From assembly GCA_050247435.1 (NCBI GenBank), contig JBFWUF010000006.1:127898-191897 (forward strand): a DNA stretch of 64,000 nt. The letters are read 5' to 3'. Position 1 is the first letter of the stretch; each line of letters opens with the position of its first letter. Source of the stretch: JAJVID01 sp050247435 (lineage in GTDB: Bacteria; Acidobacteriota; Blastocatellia; RBC074). Positions 30,212 through 39,403 of this stretch are shown piece by piece. Below the pieces are notes generated by a model that was given only the letters and a program-made list of their open reading frames with translations, ran no database searches and was not told the DNA's origin. A program made the translations under genes and the position numbers.

Positions 30212-32092
30212 TCATGGGTTGACCACATTGACCGTCAACGTCCGCTGCCCCGAAATCACGAACTCCGCCGGCGCCAGTTCCTTTTCGAAAATCGTGGCCG
30301 AACGAGTCAGCGAGTAACCGCCGATCGTGCGGTCGGAACCCAGCGTCGCCAGCACTGATGGCGGCAGGCTCGGCATCTCTTCGTTCTTGACCACCGCGCC
30401 GTTCTCCGAACGCGCCAGCCGCAGGTAGAGCCGATCCGATTTGCGAATCTTGTTCAGTTCGCGCACCAGTTGATCGAGCGATTTCGGATTGATTCCAGTA
30501 CGTGGCTCAGAGGCCTGAATCGAACCGCCGTCGCCGACGATGATCTGCAACTGACCCGTAGGCGCGTCTTTCGGAATTTCCACCGGGATGCGCTCGACGT
30601 ATTCGCCACCGCCTTCGGTGCGCGCGAAAGCCTGAATCTCGATCTTCTCGCCGGGCCTGACTTCGGTGTTGTTGACCCACAGGCGGTCTAGCTGGCCTGT
30701 ATTGCGAGCGTCGCGCGACGTTATGTCGTAAACCAGCTTCTCAAACTGCAAATCCTTGAAGCCGCTGTTAAACAACGCGCTGACCGGCTGCGACGTGGCA
30801 AAAGCGGCCGCCAGAGGAACGTTGAAAGAAGACGACAGGCGGTTTTCCAATTCCACGTCCGGCTGACCCTTCAGCTTGATGCGCCCGCGAATCTGAAGAG
30901 TCGAATCGCCGATAGTGCGCTCGGTCGAGGCGATGGTCGAAAGCATGGTCATCTGCAGCAATATCGGCGTCAGAAAACGATCAGCGACCATGTCGAATTG
31001 ATATTTGCGATTTTCACCACGGCTGGTCTTCAAATTGATCTCGACCGGGATCATTCGCGGCGCGGCGCCCAGTTCGCCATAAATTCCGGACGAACGATCA
31101 CCGCGCATTATGCCGACCATCCCGGTCGGGAAACTCAACTTAAACGAAGTCGCGGATGACGACATCACCGTCACGACCTCGCCCTCGTGCATTGGGAACT
31201 CCGAGACGCCGAGCGAAAGGAACGGGTGGCCGAAGGCGTAAATGCGATTGCCGTCGCGGTAAGTCACTGTCCCGGCGGCGGCCAGCGAGTAATCGCCGCG
31301 CACCAGCGGCACGACAATCGTCGAGCCGGGCTTCAGCGTATTCGCGTCGGATTTCTTCAAATCGGAAATCTCAGCAGCGCCAGCCGCGCCGGCCACGGGC
31401 GCGAATCCCCACGACCGGAAGATCGGCGCAAACCGCGCGATCACTTCCGGCGATACGCCCGTGAAGGCCAGCGGCGTGGCGATGGGCGTCAACACCTGAC
31501 CACTGGAAGGCGCGCTCACGGCTTGCGCGCCTGAATTGCCCGCGCCGCTCACGCTCTTCACGAAATCCGCGAACTCGCGCGAGTTTTCGTTGAACGAAAT
31601 CTCCGAGAATGACATCTGGCGTGGCGGCGCCGGTTGGCCGGGTTGTTGATTCTTGCCATCACCGCCCGGCTTCTCCTCGAAGACCTCGATCATGTGCTGA
31701 ATCGGCGTGATGCCCGCAATCGGGTCTTTGGCGAACTGGTAGCCGAACGCGACCGCGCCGAGCAGCTTTCCATCAATGTAGACAGGGCTTCCGCTCATCC
31801 CCTGAAAGACCCCCGTGTGATTCAACTCGTCGCCGAGCAGCCGCGACAGAACCGCGTTCTGCTGCGGGTTCGGAAATCCTTTCAGCACGCCGAGGATTTC
31901 GAGGTCGAATTTCTTAGGCTCTCCGCCGGAGAAGACCGTGTAACCGACCGCGCGCATTCCGGGCTTGACTTGATCAACTGGGAAAAACTCGGTCTTCTGT
32001 TGGCTGCCCTGCCCGCTTTGAGTTGCGGACTGAGCAACAACATTAGCCGCCGTCAAGACGACCAGGAAAATCAGCGTCGCCATTCGTTTCAT
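30212..32092 (-). CDS. SpoIVB-type S55 family serine peptidase, exported
   Basis: A 626-aa protein. Signal peptide at 1-20 (MATLIFLVVLTAANVVAQ). The S55 peptidase domain lies at about 35-400, with PVDQVKPGMRAVGYTVFSGG at its start and the catalytic Ser in GMSGSPVYIDGKLLGAVAFG near residue 100. Later YAFGHPFLSLGVSEFPMHEG is another typical stretch. The C-terminal 200 residues are beta-rich. In Bacillus, SpoIVB is a signalling protease that triggers regulated proteolysis. This organism has no visible sporulation genes here, so another secreted or periplasmic substrate is expected. AGAGGTGG before ATG 32092; longer upstream frames translate the GGATTGC repeat. First gene of a four-gene operon. 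Confidence 0.86.
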   Translation of the reverse strand: MKRMATLIFLVVLTAANVVAQSATQSGQGSQQKTEFFPVDQVKPGMRAVGYTVFSGGEPKKFDLEILGVLKGFPNPQQNAVLSRLLGDELNHTGVFQGMSGSPVYIDGKLLGAVAFGYQFAKDPIAGITPIQHMIEVFEEKPGGDGKNQQPGQPAPPRQMSFSEISFNENSREFADFVKSVSGAGNSGAQAVSAPSSGQVLTPIATPLAFTGVSPEVIARFAPIFRSWGFAPVAGAAGAAEISDLKKSDANTLKPGSTIVVPLVRGDYSLAAAGTVTYRDGNRIYAFGHPFLSLGVSEFPMHEGEVVTVMSSSATSFKLSFPTGMVGIMRGDRSSGIYGELGAAPRMIPVEINLKTSRGENRKYQFDMVADRFLTPILLQMTMLSTIASTERTIGDSTLQIRGRIKLKGQPDVELENRLSSSFNVPLAAAFATSQPVSALFNSGFKDLQFEKLVYDITSRDARNTGQLDRLWVNNTEVRPGEKIEIQAFARTEGGGEYVERIPVEIPKDAPTGQLQIIVGDGGSIQASEPRTGINPKSLDQLVRELNKIRKSDRLYLRLARSENGAVVKNEEMPSLPPSVLATLGSDRTIGGYSLTRSATIFEKELAPAEFVISGQRTLTVNVVNP

Positions 32093-32162
32093 GATTTGCC
32101 ACCTCTTTGATCTGAAACTCGCCGATTGCGGACATGCAATCTTGGCGGGCAATATAGCACAA

Positions 32163-32199
32163 GCGATTGCGGATTGCGGATTGCGGATTGCGGATTTTG
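32163..32199. repeat. GGATTGC tandem repeat array
   Basis: About four head-to-tail GCGGATT(G) units in the divergent gap between the S55 peptidase and mobA. The same unit, sometimes inverted (AATCCGC), recurs at 32691-32723 inside mobA, 37670-37702 inside the second CHAT gene, about 50574-50630, 58640-58670 and 58811-58844. Confidence 0.88.
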
Positions 32200-32265
32200 A
32201 ATGGCGCGCCGATCTCCCGCCAATCACGCAATCTGCGCAGCGCGCCGCAAAGGCTGTGAAACACT

Positions 32266-32982
32266 ATGAAGAACGAACAACAATCCGCAATCATCCATCA
32301 GAAATGGCCGCAATCCGCAATTCATTCTTCAATCAGGGGATTCATACAGGCTGGCGGCCAAAGCTCGCGAATGAAGCGTGACAAAGCCTGGCTTGAGATC
32401 GAAGGCGTCCCGATGATCGAGCGAATGATCGTGGCGACCAAACCAGCCGTCGAGCGTTTGGGAGTTATCGTCAACGCGGCCAACCCGCGGATTGAGCAGT
32501 ATGCGAAACTGACCGGGTCCTGCGGCGCGAATTTGATCTTCGACCTGCACGAACATCGAGGCCCGCTCGGCGGCATTCACACTGCCCTCACAAATTGCGC
32601 GGCGAACGAATCCGCGCTGATCCTCGCCTGCGACCTCCCATTCATCACAACGGAGTTTCTATCTTTTCTCTCGGATATTCACCAAAAACCCAATCCGCAA
32701 TCCGCAACCCGCAATCCGCAATCAATCACGGTTCCGCTCGATCAATCGAAGCGCTTGCAGCCTCTCGCCGCGATCTACGATCAATCTTTGAAGCCAACCA
32801 TCGAACAGATGATGGCCGCGAACGACCTCAAGGTTGATCTGCTCTACGCTCGCGTTCCGACTCGCCAGGTCGGCTTCATTCAGTTTGCTCGCCTTCCCGG
32901 CGCGGAGCGTTTCTTCATCAACATCAACACGCCTGAAGAATACAGGGCGGCGCTGAAGATCACTGGCGATCTCATCCAGTGA
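32266..32982 (+). CDS. mobA: Molybdenum cofactor guanylyltransferase MobA
   Basis: A 238-aa nucleotidyltransferase that would join GMP to molybdopterin. The GTP motif near the N-terminus reads QAGGQSSRMKRDKAWLEIEG, against the usual GGxSxRMGxDKA, so the Gly after Met is Lys. Then come RGPLGGIHTAL, the metal Asp in ILACDLPFIT, and FININTPEEY at the end, all standard for MobA. Two parts are odd. Residues 1-25 and about 141-154 (QKPNPQSATRNPQS) derive from GGATTGC-type repeats read in frame, the second inserted in the middle of the fold. The start is uncertain since no clear ribosome-binding site precedes ATG 32266. No other molybdopterin gene is adjacent. Confidence 0.85.
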   Translation: MKNEQQSAIIHQKWPQSAIHSSIRGFIQAGGQSSRMKRDKAWLEIEGVPMIERMIVATKPAVERLGVIVNAANPRIEQYAKLTGSCGANLIFDLHEHRGPLGGIHTALTNCAANESALILACDLPFITTEFLSFLSDIHQKPNPQSATRNPQSITVPLDQSKRLQPLAAIYDQSLKPTIEQMMAANDLKVDLLYARVPTRQVGFIQFARLPGAERFFININTPEEYRAALKITGDLIQ

Positions 32983-33078
32983 TGACGAAGCGCGGTTTCG
33001 CGGCAGTTGTGTCATGCGTGTCTGCCCGTGAGCGGCGCGAGAGATCATAAGAAATGTGTTAGTGGGGAAGTCAGGAGA

Positions 33079-33155
33079 GATTACGGAACAAACGGAAAGA
33101 CTCAGACCCAGGATAGTTTCCGTCTGTTCCGTCTTTTCCGTTTGTTCCGTAATCC
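33079..33155. repeat. Hairpin, ACGGAACAAACGGAAA family
   Basis: GATTACGGAACAAACGGAAA at 33079-33098 pairs with its reverse complement ending at 33155, with a further CAGAC/GTCTG pairing inside. Located between mobA and the clostripain gene, about 115 bases before the latter. Same family as 12979 and 59426. Confidence 0.85.
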
Positions 33156-33270
33156 TCTTCATCCCTCCTCATTGCTTCACTACCTGAAATTTTTTACGCC
33201 CGCGCGCCACATGAGAGCAGAGCGAGTTTTTCGACCTCCAACCAATAACCCGAAAATGAGGAAAACTGAC

Positions 33271-34692
33271 ATGGCGAATGCATGGAGCGTTTTGATTTAC
33301 ATGGCCGCCGACAACAATCTCAGCGAGGAATGCGTGTACGACCTCCAGGAGATTCAAAATGTGGGCGCGGTCGAAGGCCTTGATGTCGTCGCGCTGCTCG
33401 ATACCAGCGCCAGAGGCGTCAAAACCAAAATTTACGATTTCGGCGGGAATCGTCGCGGAAAAGCCGGGGCGGATGGCGCGCTTGAAAGTTTAGCCACGCC
33501 GTTCTCGGTCACGGTTAAACCGGACGGGGGCGGCGCTCCCCGAAAAGTGGAAAGCTCGGCTGATCCTGAATTGCTGAAGGGCTTTCTCAAGACGAGAATC
33601 GAAAAGCGTCCGGCTGAGCGTTACCTGGTCGTGTTGTCGGGTCACGGCAGCGGGGCGGTCGGAGATTTTTTGAAAGGGGACAATCCGCCAGGTTCCTTGA
33701 GCATCCGCGATCTGGCCGCCGCGCTCAACGCGGTGAAGAAGATGATCAAAGGCGGCAAGATTCACGTCCTCGGAATGGACAGTTGCCTGATGAGCATGGC
33801 CGAAGTCTGCGCCGAACTCTCCGGCGCCGTGCAATTCATGGTCGGCGCCGAAGGCTTCGAACTGAACACCGGCTGGCCTTACCAGAGAATTCTTGAAGAA
33901 TGGAAGGCGGCGGGCGAGCGGAAGGCCCCGAAGGACTTGGAACCTGAGGAACTGGCCCGCATCATCGTCAAGACTTACACCCGCTATTACCGGGACTACG
34001 TCGTCGCGGGCGTTTCAGTGGATCAGGCGGCCTGCGACCTGAGAAATTTCGGCAAAGTGACCAGCGCCGTCAAGACGCTGGCCGCCACGCTCAAACAGAA
34101 AGTCCGCGATCCTGAAGCGCAAAACGCCATCCTGCTGGCGCATTGGCGCGCGCAGTCCTACAAAAATGAACAATACGTTGACCTATGGGATTTTTGCGAT
34201 CTGCTGGAGGAAGGCTGCAATCGCCGCGATGTCCAAACGGCCTGCAAGCGCGTGAAAGAGGCCGTCGAGAGCGTCGTTCTGCTGTCGTGTTACAGCGGCG
34301 CCGCCTTCCAGCACTCCCACGGACTTTCGATCTTCTTTCCCTGGAGGGGAGACGAGAAACGAGTTGCAAGGAATCCCGGTGAAAAATCTGATGACTTGAC
34401 CGCGTATAAAGGTCTAAAATTCCACGCCGAAACAAAATGGGGTGATTTCCTCGACGCTTACGTGGAAGCGACGCGCCGTGAAATGCGAGGCGAGCATAGA
34501 GGCAAATCAGGAGCGCGGAAGACAGGCGGCTCCAAAATCAAACCCGTGTGCATTGTCCCAACCGACGAATCCAGAATGGATGTGCGTGAAGGCCCGCCAA
34601 TCAATCGAGGAGAAGGGCGTGGAACCGGGAGCATGAAAAACCCGCCTGTTTGTTTTATTCCGGCTGGGTGTGAAGAAGACGGCGAGAGGTAG
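33271..34692 (+). CDS. Clostripain-like C11 cysteine peptidase
   Basis: A 473-aa clan-CD peptidase. The N-terminus WSVLIYMAADNNLSEECVYD is the family hallmark. The catalytic dyad is His125 in VVLSGHGSGAVGD and Cys172 in HVLGMDSCLMSMAE. The core runs to about residue 385; the Lys/Arg-rich C-terminal tail (GEHRGKSGARKTGGSKIKP) is low complexity. ATG at 33271 was chosen for its GAGG 9 bases upstream; the longer frame to 33007 would translate a hairpin repeat. No signal peptide, so it may act in the cytoplasm or be released by another route. It is followed by the second TPR-CHAT gene, another clan-CD protease. Confidence 0.88.
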   Translation: MANAWSVLIYMAADNNLSEECVYDLQEIQNVGAVEGLDVVALLDTSARGVKTKIYDFGGNRRGKAGADGALESLATPFSVTVKPDGGGAPRKVESSADPELLKGFLKTRIEKRPAERYLVVLSGHGSGAVGDFLKGDNPPGSLSIRDLAAALNAVKKMIKGGKIHVLGMDSCLMSMAEVCAELSGAVQFMVGAEGFELNTGWPYQRILEEWKAAGERKAPKDLEPEELARIIVKTYTRYYRDYVVAGVSVDQAACDLRNFGKVTSAVKTLAATLKQKVRDPEAQNAILLAHWRAQSYKNEQYVDLWDFCDLLEEGCNRRDVQTACKRVKEAVESVVLLSCYSGAAFQHSHGLSIFFPWRGDEKRVARNPGEKSDDLTAYKGLKFHAETKWGDFLDAYVEATRREMRGEHRGKSGARKTGGSKIKPVCIVPTDESRMDVREGPPINRGEGRGTGSMKNPPVCFIPAGCEEDGER

Positions 34693-34742
34693 TTCGCTGT
34701 TCACGGCGATTCGGCATTTGATGTAAAAGACCGATGGCCGCT

Positions 34743-34960
34743 GCAGTTCTTCTTCGTCCCATCGGGACGGTTTGACTTTAGGCAGGTCATTTATGGCCTG
34801 CCTGCCATGACTGCCCTCGCGTCGCGTAGCGACGGTTGAATCCACTGTCGTTCACGGTTCAACCGTCGCTATGCGACGTGGAGAATTTTTCACATCGAAT
34901 GCAGGCGTTAAAACACCTGCCTAAAATCAAGCCGTCCTGATGGGACGAAGAAGAACGCGG
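34743..34960. repeat. 218-bp nested palindrome
   Basis: Outer arms GCAGTTCTTCTTCGTCCCAT (from about 34743) and their near-reverse complement ending about 34957. Middle arms are TTTAGGCAGG/CCTGCCTAAA. Inner arms CGTCGCGTAGCGACGGTTGAA (34819-34839) pair with GGTTCAACCGTCGCTATGCGACG (34856-34878, one difference). It fills most of the 325-base gap between the clostripain and CHAT genes. It looks like a non-autonomous palindromic mobile element. Confidence 0.82.
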
Positions 34961-35017
34961 CATTACAAAGGCCATTCCTAATCTGAATTCGATGAGATAA
35001 GGAGGTGGCGCTCAATC

Positions 35018-38000
35018 ATGAGCGGTTTGTTCCGGACGCTTGCCCGTAATCGCTGGGCCCTGGCTGCAATTACGCTGATTCTTCTGGCCCTATTGGGCGC
35101 CGCCTACCGTCGCGTTCCGCAATGGATCGTGTTCAATCATTTCGGATTCGGCGGCGCAGATGATGGCGGCGCACGTACACTCACGCTGAACAACCCGATT
35201 AAACAAAAGATCTCCACAGGAAAAGCTCACACTTACCGGATAACGCTTAGCTCTGGCCAGTACCTCCGCCTCGGCATCCAGCAATGGGGCATGGATGCGA
35301 GCGTCACGCTCCACGGACCAGACGGTCAGAAGATCATCGAATACGGCTGCCGTCAAAACGGCCCAACGCCGGTATCGCTGATCGCCGGGACTGGCGGAGA
35401 TTACCTGTTAGAGGTGCGCTCGCCGGACAAAGGTTCAGTTTCGGGGCATTACCAGGTGAAGATAGAAGAGATGAGAACCGCCGAGGAGCGGGATAAGAAC
35501 CGGATTGCCGCCGAGCGGGCCTTTGCGGAGGGAGAACGATTTCAGATTGAGGGGAAGGCCGAATCGGCCCAAAAGGCGATCAGCAAATATCAGGAAGCGT
35601 TGTTGTCCTGGCAGTCAGCAAGCGAGAAGCGAGAAGAGGCGAATACGCTCAAACGCATTGGAGACGCCCATCAACTGTTGAGCGAGCAACAGAAAGCGCT
35701 TGAGAGTTACAACCGCGCTCTTCAGATAAGCCAGGAGATAAATTGGCCACAAGGCCGGGGCGAGGCGCTGAATGACATTAGCGTTGCTTACCTCTTTCTA
35801 GGTCCGCCTAAAAAAGCGCTGGAATACGCCACTCAGGCTCTCAATTTAAGCCGAACCATGGGCGATCAGCGTATGAACGCCCGGGCGCTCAACAACATCG
35901 GGGAGGTCTACAACTCTTTCGGCAAATTGCCTGAAGCGCTGGCCTATCACCATCAGGCGCTACCGATCTGGTGTTCCATTAATGATAAGCGGGGGCAGGC
36001 CCGGACATTGATTTACCTCGGTTATACATATTCGGATTTGAGCGAGGCGCAGAAAGCGTTTGATTACTATCGTTATGCGCTGCAACTCTGGAACGCCGTG
36101 AATGATTATCGGGGCCAGGCCATGACGCTGACTGCTCTTGGACATCTTTACTCCAAATTGGGCGAAAAGCAGGAGGCACTCAACCTATACATCCAAGCAA
36201 AGCCGTTACTTCAAACTTTGGGTGACCAGCATGGAGAGGCCAGGATTCTTAACGGCATGGGATATGTAAATGATGAGTTGGGCGATAAACAGAGAGCGCT
36301 GGAATACCACAAAGAAGCGCTGCACCTCTATAAAGCTTTGAGCCACCGCGGAGGAGAATCCGTCACGCTCTCGATAATCGGCCGGGTCTATCACTCACTC
36401 GGAGATAACTCAAAAGCGCTCGATCATTGCCGACAGGCTCTTTCAATTGCCCAGAAATTGGCTGACCAACGATTGGAGTCCTATCTGCTCGGGTACATCG
36501 GACGAATCCACGAGTCGTTGGGAAAAAGAGAAATCGCGCTCGATTACTACAACCGGGCGCGTTCACTTAGCCGGGCCGGGAAAGATCGGCGCTTGGAGGC
36601 TCAGGTTCTCAACGATATTGGGCGGGTTTACGCCGGCTGGGGCAAGAAACAGAAAGCCATGGAATATTACCGCCGCGCGCTGCCGCTCAATCAGGCGACG
36701 GGAGATCGTTTCGGAGAATCTTCGACGCTTTACAACATCGCCTGCGTGGAGCGTGATCGCGGTGATTTCAACGCCGCCCGCACACGGATCGAGGAGGCGC
36801 TTGGGATCATCGAATCGCTGCGCGCCAATGTCGCCAGCCATGATCTGCGAACATCATACGTTGATTCCATCTATCAGCGTTACGAGTTCTACCTTGACCT
36901 GCTGATGCGGCTGCACAAACAGCGTCCGTCGCGGGGGCTGGACATCGCCGCGCTGGAAGCGAGCGAGCGCGCCCGCGCCCGCAGCCTGATTGAGATGATG
37001 GCCGAAGCCCGCGCCAACATCCGCCAGGGCGTCAACCCGGAGTTGCTGGAACGCGAACGCTCGGTGCAGCGCGCGCTGAACGCCAAAGCTGATCGTCAGG
37101 CGCAACTGCACAGCGGCGAACACACTCAGGAAGAAGCCTCGGCCATCGCCAGGGAGATTCAGGAGCTGACGACAAAATTCGACGAGGTAAAAGCGGAGAT
37201 CAGGGTCGCCTCGCCCCGTTACGCCGCGCTGACTCAGCCGCAGCCGTTGAGTTTGAATGAGATTCAACAGTTACTGGACGACAACACGATCCTGCTGGAG
37301 TACTCGCTCGGCGCCGACCGAAGCTACCTCTGGGCGGTGACGCGGACGGAGCTTAAGAGCCATGCGCTGCCAGGCCGCGCGGCGATTGACAGGGCCGCCA
37401 ACAGCGTCCGCGGCCTTCTTACCTCACGACATCCCGCGCCGGGCCAGACGGAGGCGGAGCGCATCGCGCAATACTGGCGGGAGGCGGCGGCCTTGAGGGA
37501 GTTGTTGATTGAGCCTGTGGCCGGGCAACTCGGCTCCAAACGATTGTTGATCGTCGCGGACGGAGCGCTGCGGTATATCCCGTTCGGAGCGTTGCCTGGG
37601 CCGGGACAAGGGGACAAGGAGACAAGGGGACAGGAGGAAAGGGGGACAAGGAGACAAGGGGACAAGGGAAATCCGCAATCCGCAATCCGCATTCCGCAAT
37701 CGCCCATCCCGCTGTTGGTCGAACACGAGATCGTCTATTTGCCATCGGCCTCGGCGCTGGCCGCGCTGCGGCGTGAAATTAAAGGGCGGGCGCCGGCGCC
37801 AAAGGGCGTCGCCGTGCTGGCTGACCCGGTTTTCGATGTGGAAGACATACGAGTGCTGGAAGCAAAGGGGTTGATCAAGAATCCCGCGTGGGAACAGATA
37901 GCCTCACTCGGCGCGCCTCAAACCGGCGCCGGACAGGGATTGACCAGGGACGGTTTGGTCTTTCGACGGCTTTATTCCTCGAAGCGTGAGGCCGAGGCGA

Positions 38001-38536
38001 TTTGGCGCGTGACGTCGGGGGACGGACTGTTCGCGATGGGCTTCGAGGCCAATCTCGACAGGGCAATCAACCCGGAGTTGAGCCAGTACCGGATCGTCCA
38101 TTTCGCAACGCACGGAGTTTACGACAACCGGAATCCTGGTCTTTCCGCCATCGTGCTCTCGCAGGTGGATAAGCAGGGGCAGCCGCGAAACGGGCGCCTG
38201 TGCCTGCACGACATCTACAACATGAATTTGCCGGCGGAGATGGTCGTGCTCAGTTCCTGCGACAGCGCGCTGGGCAAGGAATTCAGAGGCGAAGGACTGG
38301 TGGGACTGACCACCGGTTTTATGTACGCCGGGGCGGCGCGCGTGACGGCCAGCCTGTGGAAAGTTGACGACGACGCCACCGCCGAGTTGATGGGCCAATT
38401 TTACCGGCGGATGCTCAACGACCGGATGCCGCCCGCCACCGCGCTCAGGGAAGCGCAAATCGCAATCTGGCGGCAACAGCGGTGGAGCGCGCCTTATTTT
38501 TGGGCCGCGTTCGTGATGCAGGGCGAATGGAGATGA
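35018..38536 (+). CDS. Membrane-anchored TPR-CHAT caspase-like protease
   Basis: An 1172-aa protein with the same layout as the product of 2420-5719. It has an N-terminal anchor helix (WALAAITLILLALLGAAY), a beta-sandwich (about 50-150), ten to eleven TPRs (about 180-600), a coiled coil (about 690-740) and a CHAT domain. The catalytic pair is His1032 in FATHG and Cys1081 in SSCDS. AAGGAGGTG precedes the ATG. The sequence between GALP and LVEHEIVYLPSASALA (residues about 862-895) is translated from GACAAGG and ATCCGCA repeats and is absent from the paralogue, which has a Gly/Ala-rich linker there. A sigma-like and an anti-sigma-like gene follow on the same strand, and a C11 peptidase precedes it. 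Confidence 0.9.
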   Translation: MSGLFRTLARNRWALAAITLILLALLGAAYRRVPQWIVFNHFGFGGADDGGARTLTLNNPIKQKISTGKAHTYRITLSSGQYLRLGIQQWGMDASVTLHGPDGQKIIEYGCRQNGPTPVSLIAGTGGDYLLEVRSPDKGSVSGHYQVKIEEMRTAEERDKNRIAAERAFAEGERFQIEGKAESAQKAISKYQEALLSWQSASEKREEANTLKRIGDAHQLLSEQQKALESYNRALQISQEINWPQGRGEALNDISVAYLFLGPPKKALEYATQALNLSRTMGDQRMNARALNNIGEVYNSFGKLPEALAYHHQALPIWCSINDKRGQARTLIYLGYTYSDLSEAQKAFDYYRYALQLWNAVNDYRGQAMTLTALGHLYSKLGEKQEALNLYIQAKPLLQTLGDQHGEARILNGMGYVNDELGDKQRALEYHKEALHLYKALSHRGGESVTLSIIGRVYHSLGDNSKALDHCRQALSIAQKLADQRLESYLLGYIGRIHESLGKREIALDYYNRARSLSRAGKDRRLEAQVLNDIGRVYAGWGKKQKAMEYYRRALPLNQATGDRFGESSTLYNIACVERDRGDFNAARTRIEEALGIIESLRANVASHDLRTSYVDSIYQRYEFYLDLLMRLHKQRPSRGLDIAALEASERARARSLIEMMAEARANIRQGVNPELLERERSVQRALNAKADRQAQLHSGEHTQEEASAIAREIQELTTKFDEVKAEIRVASPRYAALTQPQPLSLNEIQQLLDDNTILLEYSLGADRSYLWAVTRTELKSHALPGRAAIDRAANSVRGLLTSRHPAPGQTEAERIAQYWREAAALRELLIEPVAGQLGSKRLLIVADGALRYIPFGALPGPGQGDKETRGQEERGTRRQGDKGNPQSAIRIPQSPIPLLVEHEIVYLPSASALAALRREIKGRAPAPKGVAVLADPVFDVEDIRVLEAKGLIKNPAWEQIASLGAPQTGAGQGLTRDGLVFRRLYSSKREAEAIWRVTSGDGLFAMGFEANLDRAINPELSQYRIVHFATHGVYDNRNPGLSAIVLSQVDKQGQPRNGRLCLHDIYNMNLPAEMVVLSSCDSALGKEFRGEGLVGLTTGFMYAGAARVTASLWKVDDDATAELMGQFYRRMLNDRMPPATALREAQIAIWRQQRWSAPYFWAAFVMQGEWR
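37602..37704. repeat. Repeat insertion within the CHAT coding sequence
   Basis: GACAAGG-type units (37602-37669) followed directly by ATCCGCA-type units (37670-37702). About 103 bases, read in frame as a Gly/Arg/Gln-rich loop between two beta strands of the CHAT domain. Both repeat types are also present as free intergenic arrays (18228; 32163; 58640). Confidence 0.88.
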
Positions 38537-38746
38537 CAGCGGCGCATGCCGTAATCACTCCAATCGCTCCCATTTTTCCTGGACAGTTTTTTGACTGATC
38601 ATCCTCTCGCGGCTACACTGCCGCCCCCTGACGGATGCGCAATTTTGTGGCGCGGAAATTTAATGCCGGTGGTTTGCAAATCCACCTGTCTTTATTGGGC
38701 CGGCATCACATTTCCAGCGCCGCTTACGATTCAATTCCGCGAGAAC

Positions 38747-39361
38747 ATGGTTGATGGCCGCATGAATTCTGCTCCCCCTGACACTAAAAAACCGAAATTA
38801 ACTAACGAAACTTTCGACAAACTGCTGCTCCTCCTCGATCCCAATCGCGACCGCGCTGGGGAAAAGTACGAACTGTTGCGGCTCAAGCTGGCGCATTTTT
38901 TCAGGGCGCGAGCCTGCCCCTCGGTTGAAGATCTGGCCGATGAAGTCATTGACCGGTTGGCGAAAAAGATTGCCGAAGGTGAAGAGATTCGAAACGTATT
39001 CGGTTATTGCCACGGAATCGCGAGGCTGGTCCGGCTGGAATCGCTGAGGAACCCGGAAGCGCGGCGCGTGTCTTTCGATGACCTGCCGGTGATCCCTTTC
39101 ATGGCCGAGGACGAGGTTGAAAGACAGTCCCGTCTGGAGTGCTTTAAACATTGTTTGCGTGAGCTTTCCGAAGAGGACGCCGCTCTGCTGGTCGAATACT
39201 GCTCTTGCGACCACGGCGTCAGGAGCGAAGCCAGACAGAAAATGGCCGAGCAGATGCAAATCCCCATCAACGCCCTGAGAATCCGCGTGCACCGAATTAA
39301 AACGAAATTCAGCCAGTGCTTCGATAAATGTCTCGGCCAGGGCCAAAATAAATTGAAATAG
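38747..39361 (+). CDS. Sigma-70-like regulator, divergent
   Basis: About 204 aa. Central YELLRLKLAHFFRARACPSVEDLADEVIDRLAKKI resembles sigma region 2, and NVFGYCHGIARLVRLE the 2.3-2.4 part. The C-terminal EARQKMAEQMQIPINALRIRVHRIKTKF is a plausible region 4 helix-turn-helix. Similarity is weaker than for the two clear ECF genes in the window. It starts 210 bases after the CHAT stop and is followed after 42 bases by an anti-sigma-like membrane protein. The start is uncertain: ATG 38747 or 38762; the longer frame starts at TTG. It probably controls its own module. Confidence 0.68.
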   Translation: MVDGRMNSAPPDTKKPKLTNETFDKLLLLLDPNRDRAGEKYELLRLKLAHFFRARACPSVEDLADEVIDRLAKKIAEGEEIRNVFGYCHGIARLVRLESLRNPEARRVSFDDLPVIPFMAEDEVERQSRLECFKHCLRELSEEDAALLVEYCSCDHGVRSEARQKMAEQMQIPINALRIRVHRIKTKFSQCFDKCLGQGQNKLK

Positions 39362-39403
39362 ACCTGAAATTTTAGACACATTAATTGAGAGGAGGATTAG
39401 CGA

